Shown here one piece after another: positions 1-8,480 of a DNA stretch of 64,000 bases (position 1 is the first letter of the stretch; every line of letters starts with the position of its first letter). The notes under the pieces are model-generated. The model did no database searches. It was not told the origin of the DNA and was given only the letters and a program-made list of their open reading frames with translations. The position numbers and the translations under genes are program-made. The stretch lies in contig CAVVAH010000004.1 of the NCBI GenBank assembly GCA_963746175.1, positions 1,484,492 to 1,548,491 on the forward strand, in the 5' to 3' direction. The stretch comes from CAVVAH01 sp963746175 (GTDB taxonomy: Bacteria; Actinomycetota; Actinomycetes; JACCUZ01).

Positions 1-1
1 C

Positions 2-154
2 CCGCACGAGCAGGAGCGCATCGCCGCGACCGGTCAGCGGATGCGGGTCTACGTGCCCTACGGCGACGAGTGGTACGGCTACCTCGTCCGAAGGATGGCC
101 GAGAAGCCCGCCAACCTCGCGCTGTTCCTACGCTCGACCCTGACCAAGGGCTAG
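2..154 (+). CDS. Proline dehydrogenase, C-terminal fragment
   Basis: This is the last 50 codons of a gene that begins before the window and ends at TAG 152-154. The translation contains RMRVYVPYGDEWYGYLVRR followed by a MAEKPANL-type tail, which resembles the C-terminus of bacterial monofunctional proline dehydrogenase (FAD-dependent oxidation of proline to pyrroline-5-carboxylate, membrane-associated). proC follows 30 bases downstream on the same strand, so proline catabolism and synthesis genes lie side by side. Identification rests on a short tail and on context; the flavin-binding barrel is outside the window. Confidence 0.75.
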   Translation, partial: PHEQERIAATGQRMRVYVPYGDEWYGYLVRRMAEKPANLALFLRSTLTKG

Positions 155-184
155 GCCGACCGACCAGACCGAGGGGGCGCGCCG

Positions 185-1000
185 ATGGACGCAGCAGCAG
201 GACGGGTCGCCGTCCTCGGCGCGGGCAAGATGGGCGAGGCCCTCCTCTCAGGAATGCTGCGTGGCGGCACGGCGACCACGGACGTGCTCGTCACCGCGCG
301 GCGCCCGGAGCGGGCCGCGGAGCTGCGCGAGCGGCACGGCGTCGAGGTCGTGTCCTCCGCCGAGGCGGCGGCCCGCGCCGACACCCTGATCCTCACCGTG
401 AAGCCGCAGGACATGGCGGCGCTGCTCGCCGAGGTGGCCCCGCACACGCCGCCGGAGCGGCTCGTCGTGTCCGCGGCGGCCGGCATCACCACGTCGTTCC
501 TCGAGGCCCGGCTGGCGGCCGGCACGCCGGTGGTCCGGGTCATGTCCAACACCCCGGTGCTCGTCGACGAGGCGATGAGCGCGATCTCCGCGGGTGCGCT
601 CGCGACGGAGGACCACCTGGTGCGCACCGAGGCGATCTTCTCGCCGGTGGGTCGCACGATCCGCGTCCCCGAGTCGCAGCAGGACGCGGTGACCGCCCTC
701 TCCGGCAGCGGGCCGGCGTACTTCTTCTACCTGGTCGAGGCGATGACCGACGCCGGGATCCTGCTCGGCCTGCCCCGGCAGGTGGCGCACGACCTCATCG
801 TGCAGACCGCGATCGGCTCGGCCGTGATGCTCCGCGACTCGGGGCAGCACCCGGTGATGCTGCGCGAGGCGGTCACGTCCCCGGCAGGCACGACGATCAA
901 CGCGATCCGCGAGCTGGAGAACCACGGTGTCCGGGCGGCGATGCTCTCGGCGCTGGAGGCCGCCCGGGACCGTGGCCGCGAGCTGGCGAGCGGCGGCTGA
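185..1000 (+). CDS. proC: Pyrroline-5-carboxylate reductase
   Basis: The enzyme reduces pyrroline-5-carboxylate to L-proline with NAD(P)H in the cytoplasm, the last step of proline synthesis. The 271-residue protein has the N-terminal Rossmann motif AVLGAGKMG (about residues 9-17), the VMSNTPVLV segment in the middle, and the C-terminal helical dimer domain with GSGPAYFFYLVEAM (about 178-191) and the P5CR signature REAVTSPAGTTINAI (about 227-241). Length and domain order are normal for ProC. ATG 185 is preceded by a purine-rich GAGGGGGCG stretch. It follows a proline dehydrogenase end by 30 bases. Confidence 0.96.
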   Translation: MDAAAGRVAVLGAGKMGEALLSGMLRGGTATTDVLVTARRPERAAELRERHGVEVVSSAEAAARADTLILTVKPQDMAALLAEVAPHTPPERLVVSAAAGITTSFLEARLAAGTPVVRVMSNTPVLVDEAMSAISAGALATEDHLVRTEAIFSPVGRTIRVPESQQDAVTALSGSGPAYFFYLVEAMTDAGILLGLPRQVAHDLIVQTAIGSAVMLRDSGQHPVMLREAVTSPAGTTINAIRELENHGVRAAMLSALEAARDRGRELASGG

Positions 1001-1007
1001 CCCTCCC

Positions 1008-2210
1008 CTATCGCGTGACGGTGTCGCTGCCGCTGTCGCGCACCGTGCCCGTCGTCGACACGAACCGCCAGGAGTAGCTGCCCGCGGCCAGGGTCAGCTC
1101 GAGCACGCCCTTCTCCCGGAGGTTGAGCTGGGTGCCGGGGAACGGGTTCGACGTCACGGTGCTGTTCAGGGTGGTGCCGCCCGTGCCGACGGTGAACGCG
1201 CGGGCGCCGTCGGCGGCCGGTCCGGTGGGGCCGACCTTCGCCCAGCGGGTGTACATGTGGTCGTGCCCCCACAGCAGGATGTCCGCGTGCGCCGCGTACA
1301 CGCGCCGCATGAGGACGTCGACGCTTCCCTGGTTGTGTCCGCTGGCGCCGCTGTTGCGCCACCGGGCATGGTGCCAGTAGACGAGCAGGTTCCGTGACCC
1401 GACCCGCGAGAGCTCGCCGTCCAGCCAGCTGAGCTGTGCCGCGTTGCTGGGCTGGTTGGAGTCGAGCACCACGGCCCGCCAGCTGGCGTCGATGTCATAG
1501 GCGTACCACCGCGCCGCGCCCACGCAGTGCGCCTGCGAGAAGTACGCGCAGTACGCCGTGTCGTTGCCCGACTGGATCTCGTGGTTCCCGATCGCCGGGT
1601 AGCTGCGAGGCTGGAGGGCGTTCCACGACGACTTCGCGTACCCGTTCGCGTACTCGGCCGCCGTGCCGTTCTCGTACTGGGTGTCCCCGATCAGCGCGTA
1701 AAGGGCCGGGGACAGGCTCGAGGCGATGTTGCCGGTCGCGTTGCAGGAGGTCACCGGGTTCGGCAGACACATGTCGCCCACGGCGACGATCCGGGTGCCG
1801 TCGCCGGGCGGTGGCGGGGGAGGTGGCGGCGGCGGCGGGGGGCCGCCCGTCGCCGTGGTGACGGTGATCTTCGCGCCCGTCGCCGTGCCGTTCTGGGAGT
1901 TGTACGCCTTGCACTGCACGGAGTACGCCGTCGCCGGCGTCAGCCCGGTGAGCGCGAAGGCCACGTCCGGTGCGGGACCGAAGACGTACTGCACGGTCGA
2001 CTTGACCTGCGTGGCGCCGACCTTGCCGGACTTGACGAACACCTGGGTCCGGATCGCGGTGTCCACCGCGCAGTGCGCCGTGAAGGACGTCGAGGTGATG
2101 CCGGTCGCCGGCGTGGTCGTGGCGGTCATGGTGGCCGCTGCCGCCGATCCCGGCTGCAGGACACCCGCCAGCAGCGCGACGGTGCCGACGACGGTGACGA
2201 TCCTGTGCAT
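1008..2210 (-). CDS. Secreted FN3-metallophosphoesterase (purple-acid-phosphatase-like)
   Basis: A predicted extracellular dinuclear-metal phosphoesterase of 400 residues. A signal peptide (about 1-26, ending AAAA) is followed by a fibronectin-III-like domain (about 28-120), a run of twelve prolines (124-135) and a calcineurin-like domain. Metal-ligand motifs appear in the normal order: GDM (145), GDTQYENG (175), GNHE (208), a WHH and GHDH near 312. The start is the ATG at 2210, with AGGGGG a few bases upstream; a longer open frame to 2870 has no signal peptide at its front and runs antisense to the HAD gene. Substrate is unknown; release of phosphate from organic esters outside the cell is the family expectation. 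A second paralogue lies at 3066-5240. Confidence 0.88.
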   Translation of the reverse strand: MHRIVTVVGTVALLAGVLQPGSAAAATMTATTTPATGITSTSFTAHCAVDTAIRTQVFVKSGKVGATQVKSTVQYVFGPAPDVAFALTGLTPATAYSVQCKAYNSQNGTATGAKITVTTATGGPPPPPPPPPPPPGDGTRIVAVGDMCLPNPVTSCNATGNIASSLSPALYALIGDTQYENGTAAEYANGYAKSSWNALQPRSYPAIGNHEIQSGNDTAYCAYFSQAHCVGAARWYAYDIDASWRAVVLDSNQPSNAAQLSWLDGELSRVGSRNLLVYWHHARWRNSGASGHNQGSVDVLMRRVYAAHADILLWGHDHMYTRWAKVGPTGPAADGARAFTVGTGGTTLNSTVTSNPFPGTQLNLREKGVLELTLAAGSYSWRFVSTTGTVRDSGSDTVTR

Positions 2211-2360
2211 GGGTCCCCCTGGCGAGCGCGACCCGGCGTGCTCGGCCGGGCTCGGACCGTGCCATCGTGGGACGAGCGGCCGAAGGTCGGACATAGCCCG
2301 TTGTGGCCATATCCGCACCCGAGGGACGCGGGCCGTAGGACACCGGACACGGAGAGTCAT

Positions 2361-3059
2361 GTGAGCGACCAGGTGGACGTCGAGGTGCCGCAGCCGGGGC
2401 TGCTGTTCGACCTGGACGGCACCCTGGTCGACTCCGTCTACCAGCACGTGATCGCCTGGCAGGAGGCGCTGGCCGCCTGCGGCATCGACCTGTCGGTGTG
2501 GCGGATCCACCGGCGGATCGGGATGAGCGGCGGACTGTTCCTCGACGCGCTGCGCCGCGAGACCGGCTTCCCGCTCGACGACACGATGGCCGAGCGCCTC
2601 AAGGAGCTGCACGCCGCGGCGTACCTGCAGCGCAAGGACTCGGTCGTGCCGCTGCCCGGCGCGCGCGACCTGCTGGCGCACCTGCATGCCCGGTCGGTGC
2701 CGTTCGCGATCGCGACCAGCGGCGCCCAGCACACGGCCGGCTCGGCGCTGGCCCTGCTCGACCTGCCGGCCGACGTGCCGGTCGTGACCCGCGACCTCGT
2801 CGCGCGGGCCAAGCCCGACCCGCACCTCTTCCTCGCCGCGGCGAAGGCGCTGGGCATCGACCCGCGGCACTGCTTCGTGGTCGGCGACAGCGTGTGGGAC
2901 CTGCTCGCGGCACAGCGCGCCGGTGCACTCGGCATCGGTCTCCTGTCCGGCGGCTACGGCCGAGAGGAGCTGGAGCGGTCCGGCGCCTACCGGGTCTACG
3001 CCGACCCGGCCGAGATGCTCAGCCGCCTCGAGGAGGTGGGCGTCCGTCCCGAGCGGTGA
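2361..3059 (+). CDS. HAD family hydrolase (phosphoglycolate/sugar-phosphatase type)
   Basis: A cytoplasmic HAD-superfamily phosphatase or phosphomutase of 232 residues with an alpha-helical cap. Motif I is LLFDLDGTLVDS near residues 14-25 (nucleophile Asp and general acid Asp), motif II is the ATSGAQ segment, motif III the Lys of AKPDPHLF, and motif IV is VVGDSVWDL. The GTG at 2361 is preceded by GGAGAG; the longer open frame to 1527 is the shadow of the gene on the other strand. Substrate cannot be read from the sequence; beta-phosphoglucomutase-like, phosphoglycolate and sugar-phosphate phosphatases share this layout. It lies between two convergently placed secreted phosphoesterases. Confidence 0.9.
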   Translation: MSDQVDVEVPQPGLLFDLDGTLVDSVYQHVIAWQEALAACGIDLSVWRIHRRIGMSGGLFLDALRRETGFPLDDTMAERLKELHAAAYLQRKDSVVPLPGARDLLAHLHARSVPFAIATSGAQHTAGSALALLDLPADVPVVTRDLVARAKPDPHLFLAAAKALGIDPRHCFVVGDSVWDLLAAQRAGALGIGLLSGGYGREELERSGAYRVYADPAEMLSRLEEVGVRPER

Positions 3060-3065
3060 CCGCGG

Positions 3066-5240
3066 TCACGGCACGGCGCGGCCGGGTGCCCGCACCTGCG
3101 GCCACCCGCAGCCGCGCAGCGTCCGGGTGAGGAACCGGGCCTCGGCCTTGTCGACCGCGAGCCGCCAGCGCCACTTCACGGCCACCCAGTCGGCGACGTA
3201 CGTGCACCGGTACGCCGACCGCGGCAGCCAGTCCTGCGGCTCCCGGCCGGCCTTCGCCCTGGCGGCCGACGCCGTGACCGCCAGCAGGGTCGCGGGGTAG
3301 CCGAGGTCGTTGGCGAGCTGGCGGCGCAGTGCCGGCCGCCAGCCGCGTGCCCCCGACCGCCAGGCCTCGCGCAACGGGACCACGTGGTCGACGACCAGCC
3401 TGCTGGTGCGGGTCCGGTACCTGCCGTCGTACGGCGAGCGCCAGCGGCCGCCCGTGAGCGCGCAGCCCGTCCCGACCCTGGGCGGGCGCAGCGCCTCGGC
3501 GACGAGCACCTCGGCCGCCGTGCTGCAGCCGTCGCCGTCCGCGTCCCGCCAGCCCGGGAAGGACGACGCGGTGAGCCCGCGGTCCCGCTCCGGCGCGCGG
3601 CGGAGCTCCCCGAGCAGGCTGCGACTGCTGCGGCGGACGTACGGCGTCGATGCGGTCGCGGCGGCCGACGGCGACGACGTGTTGCCGGCGGCGTCGGTGG
3701 CCTCGACCGTCCAGGCGTACGGCTGCTCCGCGGCCAGCGCCGCGTCCCGGTAGGAGGTCGCGTCCGCCGGCACGGTCGCGACCGCGACGCCGTCCCGGCG
3801 CACGGTGTAGCCGGCGACCCCCACCGCGTCGGAGGACGGGGTCCAGAACACGTCCGCCGCTGTCGGGGACACGGCGCGTGCGGCCACCCCCGTGGGGACC
3901 GACGGCGCGGTCGTGTCCGGCGGAGGGGGCGGGTGCCGGCACGGCACCGTCCCGGAGTCGGTGAAGGTCCCGTCGGTGCTGGTGTAGCCGAACGTGGCGT
4001 CGTCCCGCCCGAGGTCGAGCCGCAGCGCCCCGGCGGCCGGCTGGATGGTCTGCGCCGCGACCCGCGGGTCACTGCCCTTCGGGTTCATGATCTCGCGGCC
4101 ACCGGTGCCTACCACGAACTGCGTGATGCCACCCGGCGCCGCGGTGCCGTTCCGGTCCAGCGGTGACCAGCGCTCGTAGGTGTGCGCGTGCCCGGCCAGG
4201 ACCATGGTGACGTTCTGGTCGACGAGCAGCTGCCAGACAGCGGCCAGGCCGTCCCGGCTGACGGTCTCGACGTTGCTGTAGCGAGGGTGGTGCATGTACG
4301 CGATCGTGCAGCTGCCGTGGTGGGCAGCCAGGTCCTGGGCCAGCCAGTCGTACTGCGCCGAACCGGGCACCAGCTGGCTGTCCACCCCGGTCGCCTCGGC
4401 GAACTCGGTGGTGGAGTCGAGCACGACGAGGTGCCAGCCGGCGACGTCGTAGCTGTAGTAGTGCGGCACCCCGCCCCAGTACTCGAGGTACGGCCTCGCC
4501 CCGTCGGTCCCGTACTCGTGGTTGCCGATCGCGGGGTTCGTGATGCCTCGGAACTGCCCGTAGCCGGCCGGGTCGCCGTACCAGGTGTCGAACTCGAACG
4601 GCGTGCCGTTGTCGTAGACGTCGCCGAGGTAGGCGAAGACGTCCGGGTCCATGCCCGCGATCTGCGCGGCGACGGCCAGGCTCTCGGGGGAGCCGTCGAC
4701 CCCGTCGCCGACGACGGCGAGCCGGACCCGCCCGTCCGGACCGGGCGCTGCGGTGCGCGCGACGAACGGGCCGGCCGGTGGAGGTGGCGCTGCGTTCGAG
4801 ACGGTCGCGGCCGCCGTCGAAAGGGTTGTCGGTCGGGGTGTCGTGCTGCTGGGGTCGTCCACGAACGCGCGGGCGGACAACGTGCCGGTGCCGTTGGTCA
4901 GCCGCTCGCTGCGCAGCGTCATCCGATACGTGCCGGTGCCGGGATCGGGGTCGTGGTCGGCGAGCAGGGCGTCGCCGCCGTTCCAGAAGAAGGCCACCCG
5001 GTCGATCGGGACCGCACCGGCCGGCGTCACGGTCACCGCGGCCGTGACCTGGCTGGTGCCGGTGAGCGTGCTGCCGTCGAGCGCCGGGTCGAGGCACACG
5101 CTGACGGTGTAGGCCGTCCCGGTGCGGGACCCGCAGGTCGCGGCAGCCGACGCCGGCGCAGCCCCCGAGACCATCAGCCCGGCGAGCAGGACAGCCGCGG
5201 CCACCGTGGCCACGACATGACGCAGACCCCCGTGGTGCAT
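3066..5240 (-). CDS. Secreted phosphoesterase-FN3-HNH (DUF1524) nuclease fusion
   Basis: A 724-residue secreted protein. A signal peptide (1-33) is followed by an N-terminal beta domain (about 35-150), a calcineurin-like phosphoesterase with GDG (178), GDVYDN (206), GNHE (239), MHH (316) and GHAH (350), a proline-rich linker, an FN3 domain (about 444-535), and a C-terminal domain (about 545-715) matching secreted DUF1524/HNH nucleases: WRDADGDGCST (565), DHVVPLREAW (618), an LANDL segment (643) and a W-VKWRW-L-VD tail. The start is ATG 5240 because the signal peptide begins there; the open frame to 5474 is unsupported. Fusion of a phosphoesterase to a nuclease would suit stepwise degradation of extracellular nucleic acid (inference). 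The usual Asn-Ser-Lys-Gly-like stretch after the HNH histidine is degenerate here, so nuclease activity is less certain than phosphatase activity. Confidence 0.87.
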   Translation of the reverse strand: MHHGGLRHVVATVAAAVLLAGLMVSGAAPASAAATCGSRTGTAYTVSVCLDPALDGSTLTGTSQVTAAVTVTPAGAVPIDRVAFFWNGGDALLADHDPDPGTGTYRMTLRSERLTNGTGTLSARAFVDDPSSTTPRPTTLSTAAATVSNAAPPPPAGPFVARTAAPGPDGRVRLAVVGDGVDGSPESLAVAAQIAGMDPDVFAYLGDVYDNGTPFEFDTWYGDPAGYGQFRGITNPAIGNHEYGTDGARPYLEYWGGVPHYYSYDVAGWHLVVLDSTTEFAEATGVDSQLVPGSAQYDWLAQDLAAHHGSCTIAYMHHPRYSNVETVSRDGLAAVWQLLVDQNVTMVLAGHAHTYERWSPLDRNGTAAPGGITQFVVGTGGREIMNPKGSDPRVAAQTIQPAAGALRLDLGRDDATFGYTSTDGTFTDSGTVPCRHPPPPPDTTAPSVPTGVAARAVSPTAADVFWTPSSDAVGVAGYTVRRDGVAVATVPADATSYRDAALAAEQPYAWTVEATDAAGNTSSPSAAATASTPYVRRSSRSLLGELRRAPERDRGLTASSFPGWRDADGDGCSTAAEVLVAEALRPPRVGTGCALTGGRWRSPYDGRYRTRTSRLVVDHVVPLREAWRSGARGWRPALRRQLANDLGYPATLLAVTASAARAKAGREPQDWLPRSAYRCTYVADWVAVKWRWRLAVDKAEARFLTRTLRGCGWPQVRAPGRAVP

Positions 5241-5269
5241 CCCAGGAGTATGCCCCGGGGCCTGGCGGC

Positions 5270-6157
5270 TCAGATCGGCATGTCGACGAACGGTGAGCTG
5301 TACGCCGGCTCGGCACCGAGCGTGCGCGCGCCGTCGTCCGGCTCGACCCGGTCCTGCTCGGCTGCCACGACCATGCCGAGCAACCGCACGTCGCCGGGAG
5401 TCGCGAGGCCGGTCACACCAGGCAGCGACAGCGCCCACGACACCGCGGCGGTGATGGTGCGCTGGTCGTCCCACGGCTGGTACCAGGTCGTGTACTCGTG
5501 GCCCTCGGCCGTCGAGTGCTCACCGGGAGGGGCCGGCCAGTTCTGCCGGGCGACGGTCTTGATGAGCATCAGGCCGACGTCCTGCCGGGCGACCTCGTCG
5601 GCCAGCTCCTCGTACGCCGCCCGGAACGCCGCGTCCTGGTGCAGCACGACGTTCATCGGGGTGAGCACCGTCGCGAACGGGTGGCGCCGCAACGCCTCGA
5701 GGTGGGTGGCGGGCGCCTGGTCGCCGTGACCGGTGATGCCGACCGCGCCGGCGAGCCCCTCGTCGACCGCCCGCAGCGCCGCCTCCAGCGCGCCGCCCTT
5801 GCCGGTGACCTTGTCGAGCTCGTCGAGGTCGCCGACGGCGTGCAGCTGGATGAGGTCGACGTGGTCGGTCTGCAGCCGCTCCAGCGAGCGGTTGACCGAC
5901 GCCCAGGCGCCCTCGGCGTCGCGGTCACCGGTCTTGGTGGCGAGGAAGACCTGCTCGCGGATCCGGGGCATCCACGGCCCGAGGCGCAGCTCGGCCTCGC
6001 CGTAGCTGGCGGCGACGTCGAGGTGGTTGATGCCGGCGTCCAGCGCCTCCTGCACCGAGGCGTCGGCGACGTCCTGGGTGACCTCGCCGAGGGCGGCGGC
6101 GCCGTAGATGAGGACCGAGCTCTCGTGGCCGAGACGGCCCAGGCGGCGGCGTTCCAT
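5270..6157 (-). CDS. Aldo/keto reductase
   Basis: A 295-residue NADPH-dependent oxidoreductase of the aldo/keto reductase superfamily. The catalytic tetrad is visible: Asp in NHLDVAASYGEAE with Tyr four residues on, Lys in FLATKTGDR and the His in DLIQLHAVGDL. A RRLGRLG start and a TGLATPGD-type NADP end-segment are present. ATG 6157 has AAGGAC about 8 bases upstream and lies 3 bases after the MFS stop codon, so the two genes are probably one transcript. Substrate unknown. Two other aldo/keto reductases occur in the window (21702 and 27271). Confidence 0.9.
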   Translation of the reverse strand: MERRRLGRLGHESSVLIYGAAALGEVTQDVADASVQEALDAGINHLDVAASYGEAELRLGPWMPRIREQVFLATKTGDRDAEGAWASVNRSLERLQTDHVDLIQLHAVGDLDELDKVTGKGGALEAALRAVDEGLAGAVGITGHGDQAPATHLEALRRHPFATVLTPMNVVLHQDAAFRAAYEELADEVARQDVGLMLIKTVARQNWPAPPGEHSTAEGHEYTTWYQPWDDQRTITAAVSWALSLPGVTGLATPGDVRLLGMVVAAEQDRVEPDDGARTLGAEPAYSSPFVDMPI

Positions 6158-6159
6158 GG

Positions 6160-7482
6160 TCAGCGTCCTTCCGTACGACGACGGCGTGCGGCGGTCCGCA
6201 CTGTGACAGCCAGCATGCCCACGAGACCTGCGGCGGCAATCCCCAGCCCCACCTGTCCGTCGAGAGGCAGGGCGATGCCGATCGCACCGCCGACGACCCA
6301 GCACAGCTGCAGCAGCGTCTCGGACCGGGCGAAGGCGGAGGTCCGGACCGCTTCCGGCACGTCGCGCTGCACGATCGCGTCGAGGGAGAGCTTGCCGAGG
6401 GACTGGGCGAGGCCGGCGGCGAACGCGACCGCGACGACGGTCACCACGCCGTACCAGAGCGCCCCGGCGAGAGCAGCCGCGCTCACGATGGCAAGCACCA
6501 CCACGATCACGGTGAGCGGGGCACGGGTCCGCAGGCGCGAACCGATCGTGGTCCCGGTGGCGTTGCCCACGGCGGCCGCGCCGGCGACCAGGCCGAGCGC
6601 CACCGTGTCGTCGAGGCCGCCGATCGGGTGCTCCCGGAGCAGGAACGCCAAGAACATGATGAGGAAGCCGGAGAACGCGCGCAGCGCACCGTTGGCGCGC
6701 AGCGCGATGACCACCGACGAGCCCACCGTGGTGCGGCGGACGATGGGTCCGGTGTCGTCGAGCGACAGCGTCGTGGGCGTCTCGCCCTCGGTGGAGTCGA
6801 CCTGGGCGGGCAGCCGCAGGGAGAAGACGACGGCGACGCCGAACACCACGAACGTCGCGCGCAGCGACCACTCCGGCCCGATCAGCGACAGCAGGCCGGC
6901 GAGGCCGGCACCGAGCGTCGCTGCCACGATGCCGGCCAGCGAGATCCGCGAGTTGACCTCGACGAGGGTGCCGCCCTTGGGCAGCAGCCGCGGCACCGTG
7001 GCCGCCCGGCTGACGCCGTACGCCTTGGACGCCGCGAGGCAGGCGAACGCCGCGGGGTAGAGCGACAAGCCCTCGTCGGCGACCGCACCGGCCAGCACCC
7101 ACGTCGCGAAGCAGCGGACCAGCATCGTGGTCGCGATCGCGTAGCGGCGGCCGTGCCGGAACCGGTCGAGGAGCGGCCCGATCACCGGCGCCAGCACCGC
7201 GAACGGCGCCATGGTGATGAGCAGGTAGAGGGCGACCCGGCCGCGCGCCTCGCCAGTGGGCACCGAGAAGAAGAGCGTGTTGGCGAGGGCGACCGCGACC
7301 ATCGCGTCGCCGGCCGTGTTGAGGGCGTGCAGCTCGATGAGCCGGCCGAGGCCGGACTCGCCGGCCCCCTTGCTGTGCGTCACCCGGCGGACCCCACGCG
7401 CGGTGCGGACGGCGCCGGAGCGGGTCAGTCGCGCGGCCACGCGCGGGACCCGCGTGAACCGCTCCCGCCCGGTCTCGACCAC
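6160..7482 (-). CDS. MFS transporter
   Basis: A polytopic inner-membrane protein of the major facilitator superfamily with about 11-12 hydrophobic segments, from LHALNTAGDAMVAVALANTL to the final GLGIAAAGLVGMLAV. The order MFS gene divergent from a DUF3027 gene is common in actinobacteria, as in the Rv0876c-Rv0877 region of M. tuberculosis (family knowledge). The start is uncertain: GTG 7482 has GGATGG just upstream and begins before the basic cytoplasmic leader; an ATG at 7563 would add 27 residues with atypical codons. Substrate unknown. Confidence 0.88.
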   Translation of the reverse strand: MVETGRERFTRVPRVAARLTRSGAVRTARGVRRVTHSKGAGESGLGRLIELHALNTAGDAMVAVALANTLFFSVPTGEARGRVALYLLITMAPFAVLAPVIGPLLDRFRHGRRYAIATTMLVRCFATWVLAGAVADEGLSLYPAAFACLAASKAYGVSRAATVPRLLPKGGTLVEVNSRISLAGIVAATLGAGLAGLLSLIGPEWSLRATFVVFGVAVVFSLRLPAQVDSTEGETPTTLSLDDTGPIVRRTTVGSSVVIALRANGALRAFSGFLIMFLAFLLREHPIGGLDDTVALGLVAGAAAVGNATGTTIGSRLRTRAPLTVIVVVLAIVSAAALAGALWYGVVTVVAVAFAAGLAQSLGKLSLDAIVQRDVPEAVRTSAFARSETLLQLCWVVGGAIGIALPLDGQVGLGIAAAGLVGMLAVTVRTAARRRRTEGR

Positions 7483-7619
7483 GGACCCATCCTGCCGGGT
7501 ACCCGGGACGGGCACGCCCACCGGCGGGGCAAAAGCGGTGCAGGCCGCGCGCTGGGTCATCACGCCCTCGCGACCGGCGAGTTCACTGCCCGCGCTCCGG
7601 GATGGGAGGATCAGGTCTC

Positions 7620-8438
7620 GTGACCCACGCCACCACCAGACGACCTGCTGCCGACGCCGTCCTCACCGGTGCGGTCGACGAGGCCCGGGCGGCGGCGGTC
7701 GAGATCGCGTCCCGTCCCGAGCACGTCGGCGAGCACCTCGGTGTCGATGCCGAGGACGAGCGGCTGGCCACCCACCGGTTCGCGTCCGCCGACCCGGCGT
7801 ACCGCGGCTGGATGTGGGCGGTCACGGTGGCGCGCGTCCCGCGCGGCCGCTCGGTCACGGTCTGCGAGGCGGTGCTGCTGCCCGGCGACGAGGCACTGCT
7901 CTCCCAGGAGTGGTTGCCCTGGTCCGAGCGGCTCGCCCCCGGCGACCTCGGCGTCGGCGACCTGCTGCCCAGCGATCCCGACGACGAGCGGCTCGAGCCC
8001 GGCTACCAGCAGACCGGGACTACCGGCGGCAGCTCCGACGGCGACACCGCCACGGACCCGGTCGACGACGACGCCGACCGGGTCGCGCTGTGGGAGCTGG
8101 GTCTCGGCCGGGTCCGCGTGCTGTCACCCGTCGGCCGTGACGACGCGGTCGACCGGTGGTACTCCGGCGACCACGGGCCGGCCGCCCCGATCGCCGAGTC
8201 GGCGCCCGCGCACTGCTCGACCTGCGGCTTCGTGGTGGCCCTGGGCGGGTCGCTCCGCCGGGTCTTCGGGGTCTGCGCGAACGCCATGTCGCCGAGCGAC
8301 GGTCGCGTGGTGTCGTACGACCACGGCTGCGGCGCGCACTCCGAGGTCGCCGAGCTCCCGCCGCCGGTCGAGGTCGCCCCGCCGGTCGCGGAGGACCCCG
8401 ACCTCGACCTGGTCGACCTGCGCGCCCCGACCGACTGA
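7620..8438 (+). CDS. DUF3027 domain protein
   Basis: A cytoplasmic protein of 272 residues whose core matches the actinobacterial DUF3027 family: HRFASADPAYRGWMWAVTVAR, CEAVLLPGDEALL and WLPWSERLAPGDLGVGDLLP. The C-terminal part has a possible metal-binding cluster, CSTCGF about 40 residues from a CANAMSPSDG and HGCGAH segment, as in other members. GTG 7620 is preceded by GGGAGGA at 7604-7610; an ATG at 7602 lies before that ribosome site and is not used in this call. It is divergent from the MFS gene. Function is unknown for the family. Confidence 0.9.
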   Translation: MTHATTRRPAADAVLTGAVDEARAAAVEIASRPEHVGEHLGVDAEDERLATHRFASADPAYRGWMWAVTVARVPRGRSVTVCEAVLLPGDEALLSQEWLPWSERLAPGDLGVGDLLPSDPDDERLEPGYQQTGTTGGSSDGDTATDPVDDDADRVALWELGLGRVRVLSPVGRDDAVDRWYSGDHGPAAPIAESAPAHCSTCGFVVALGGSLRRVFGVCANAMSPSDGRVVSYDHGCGAHSEVAELPPPVEVAPPVAEDPDLDLVDLRAPTD

Positions 8439-8480
8439 CCCGCAGTTGCGGCTGACAAGTCTCAGGGCGTGATGGCTCGG

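Noticed and set aside
1800..1850. Repeat array in the phosphoesterase gene
   Set aside because: It encodes the polyproline linker between FN3 and catalytic domains.
6158..7102. Long N-terminal extension of the aldo/keto reductase frame
   Set aside because: Its sequence is Arg/Gly/Ala-rich and antiparallel in register with the MFS gene, which has real membrane helices; the AKR starts at 6157.
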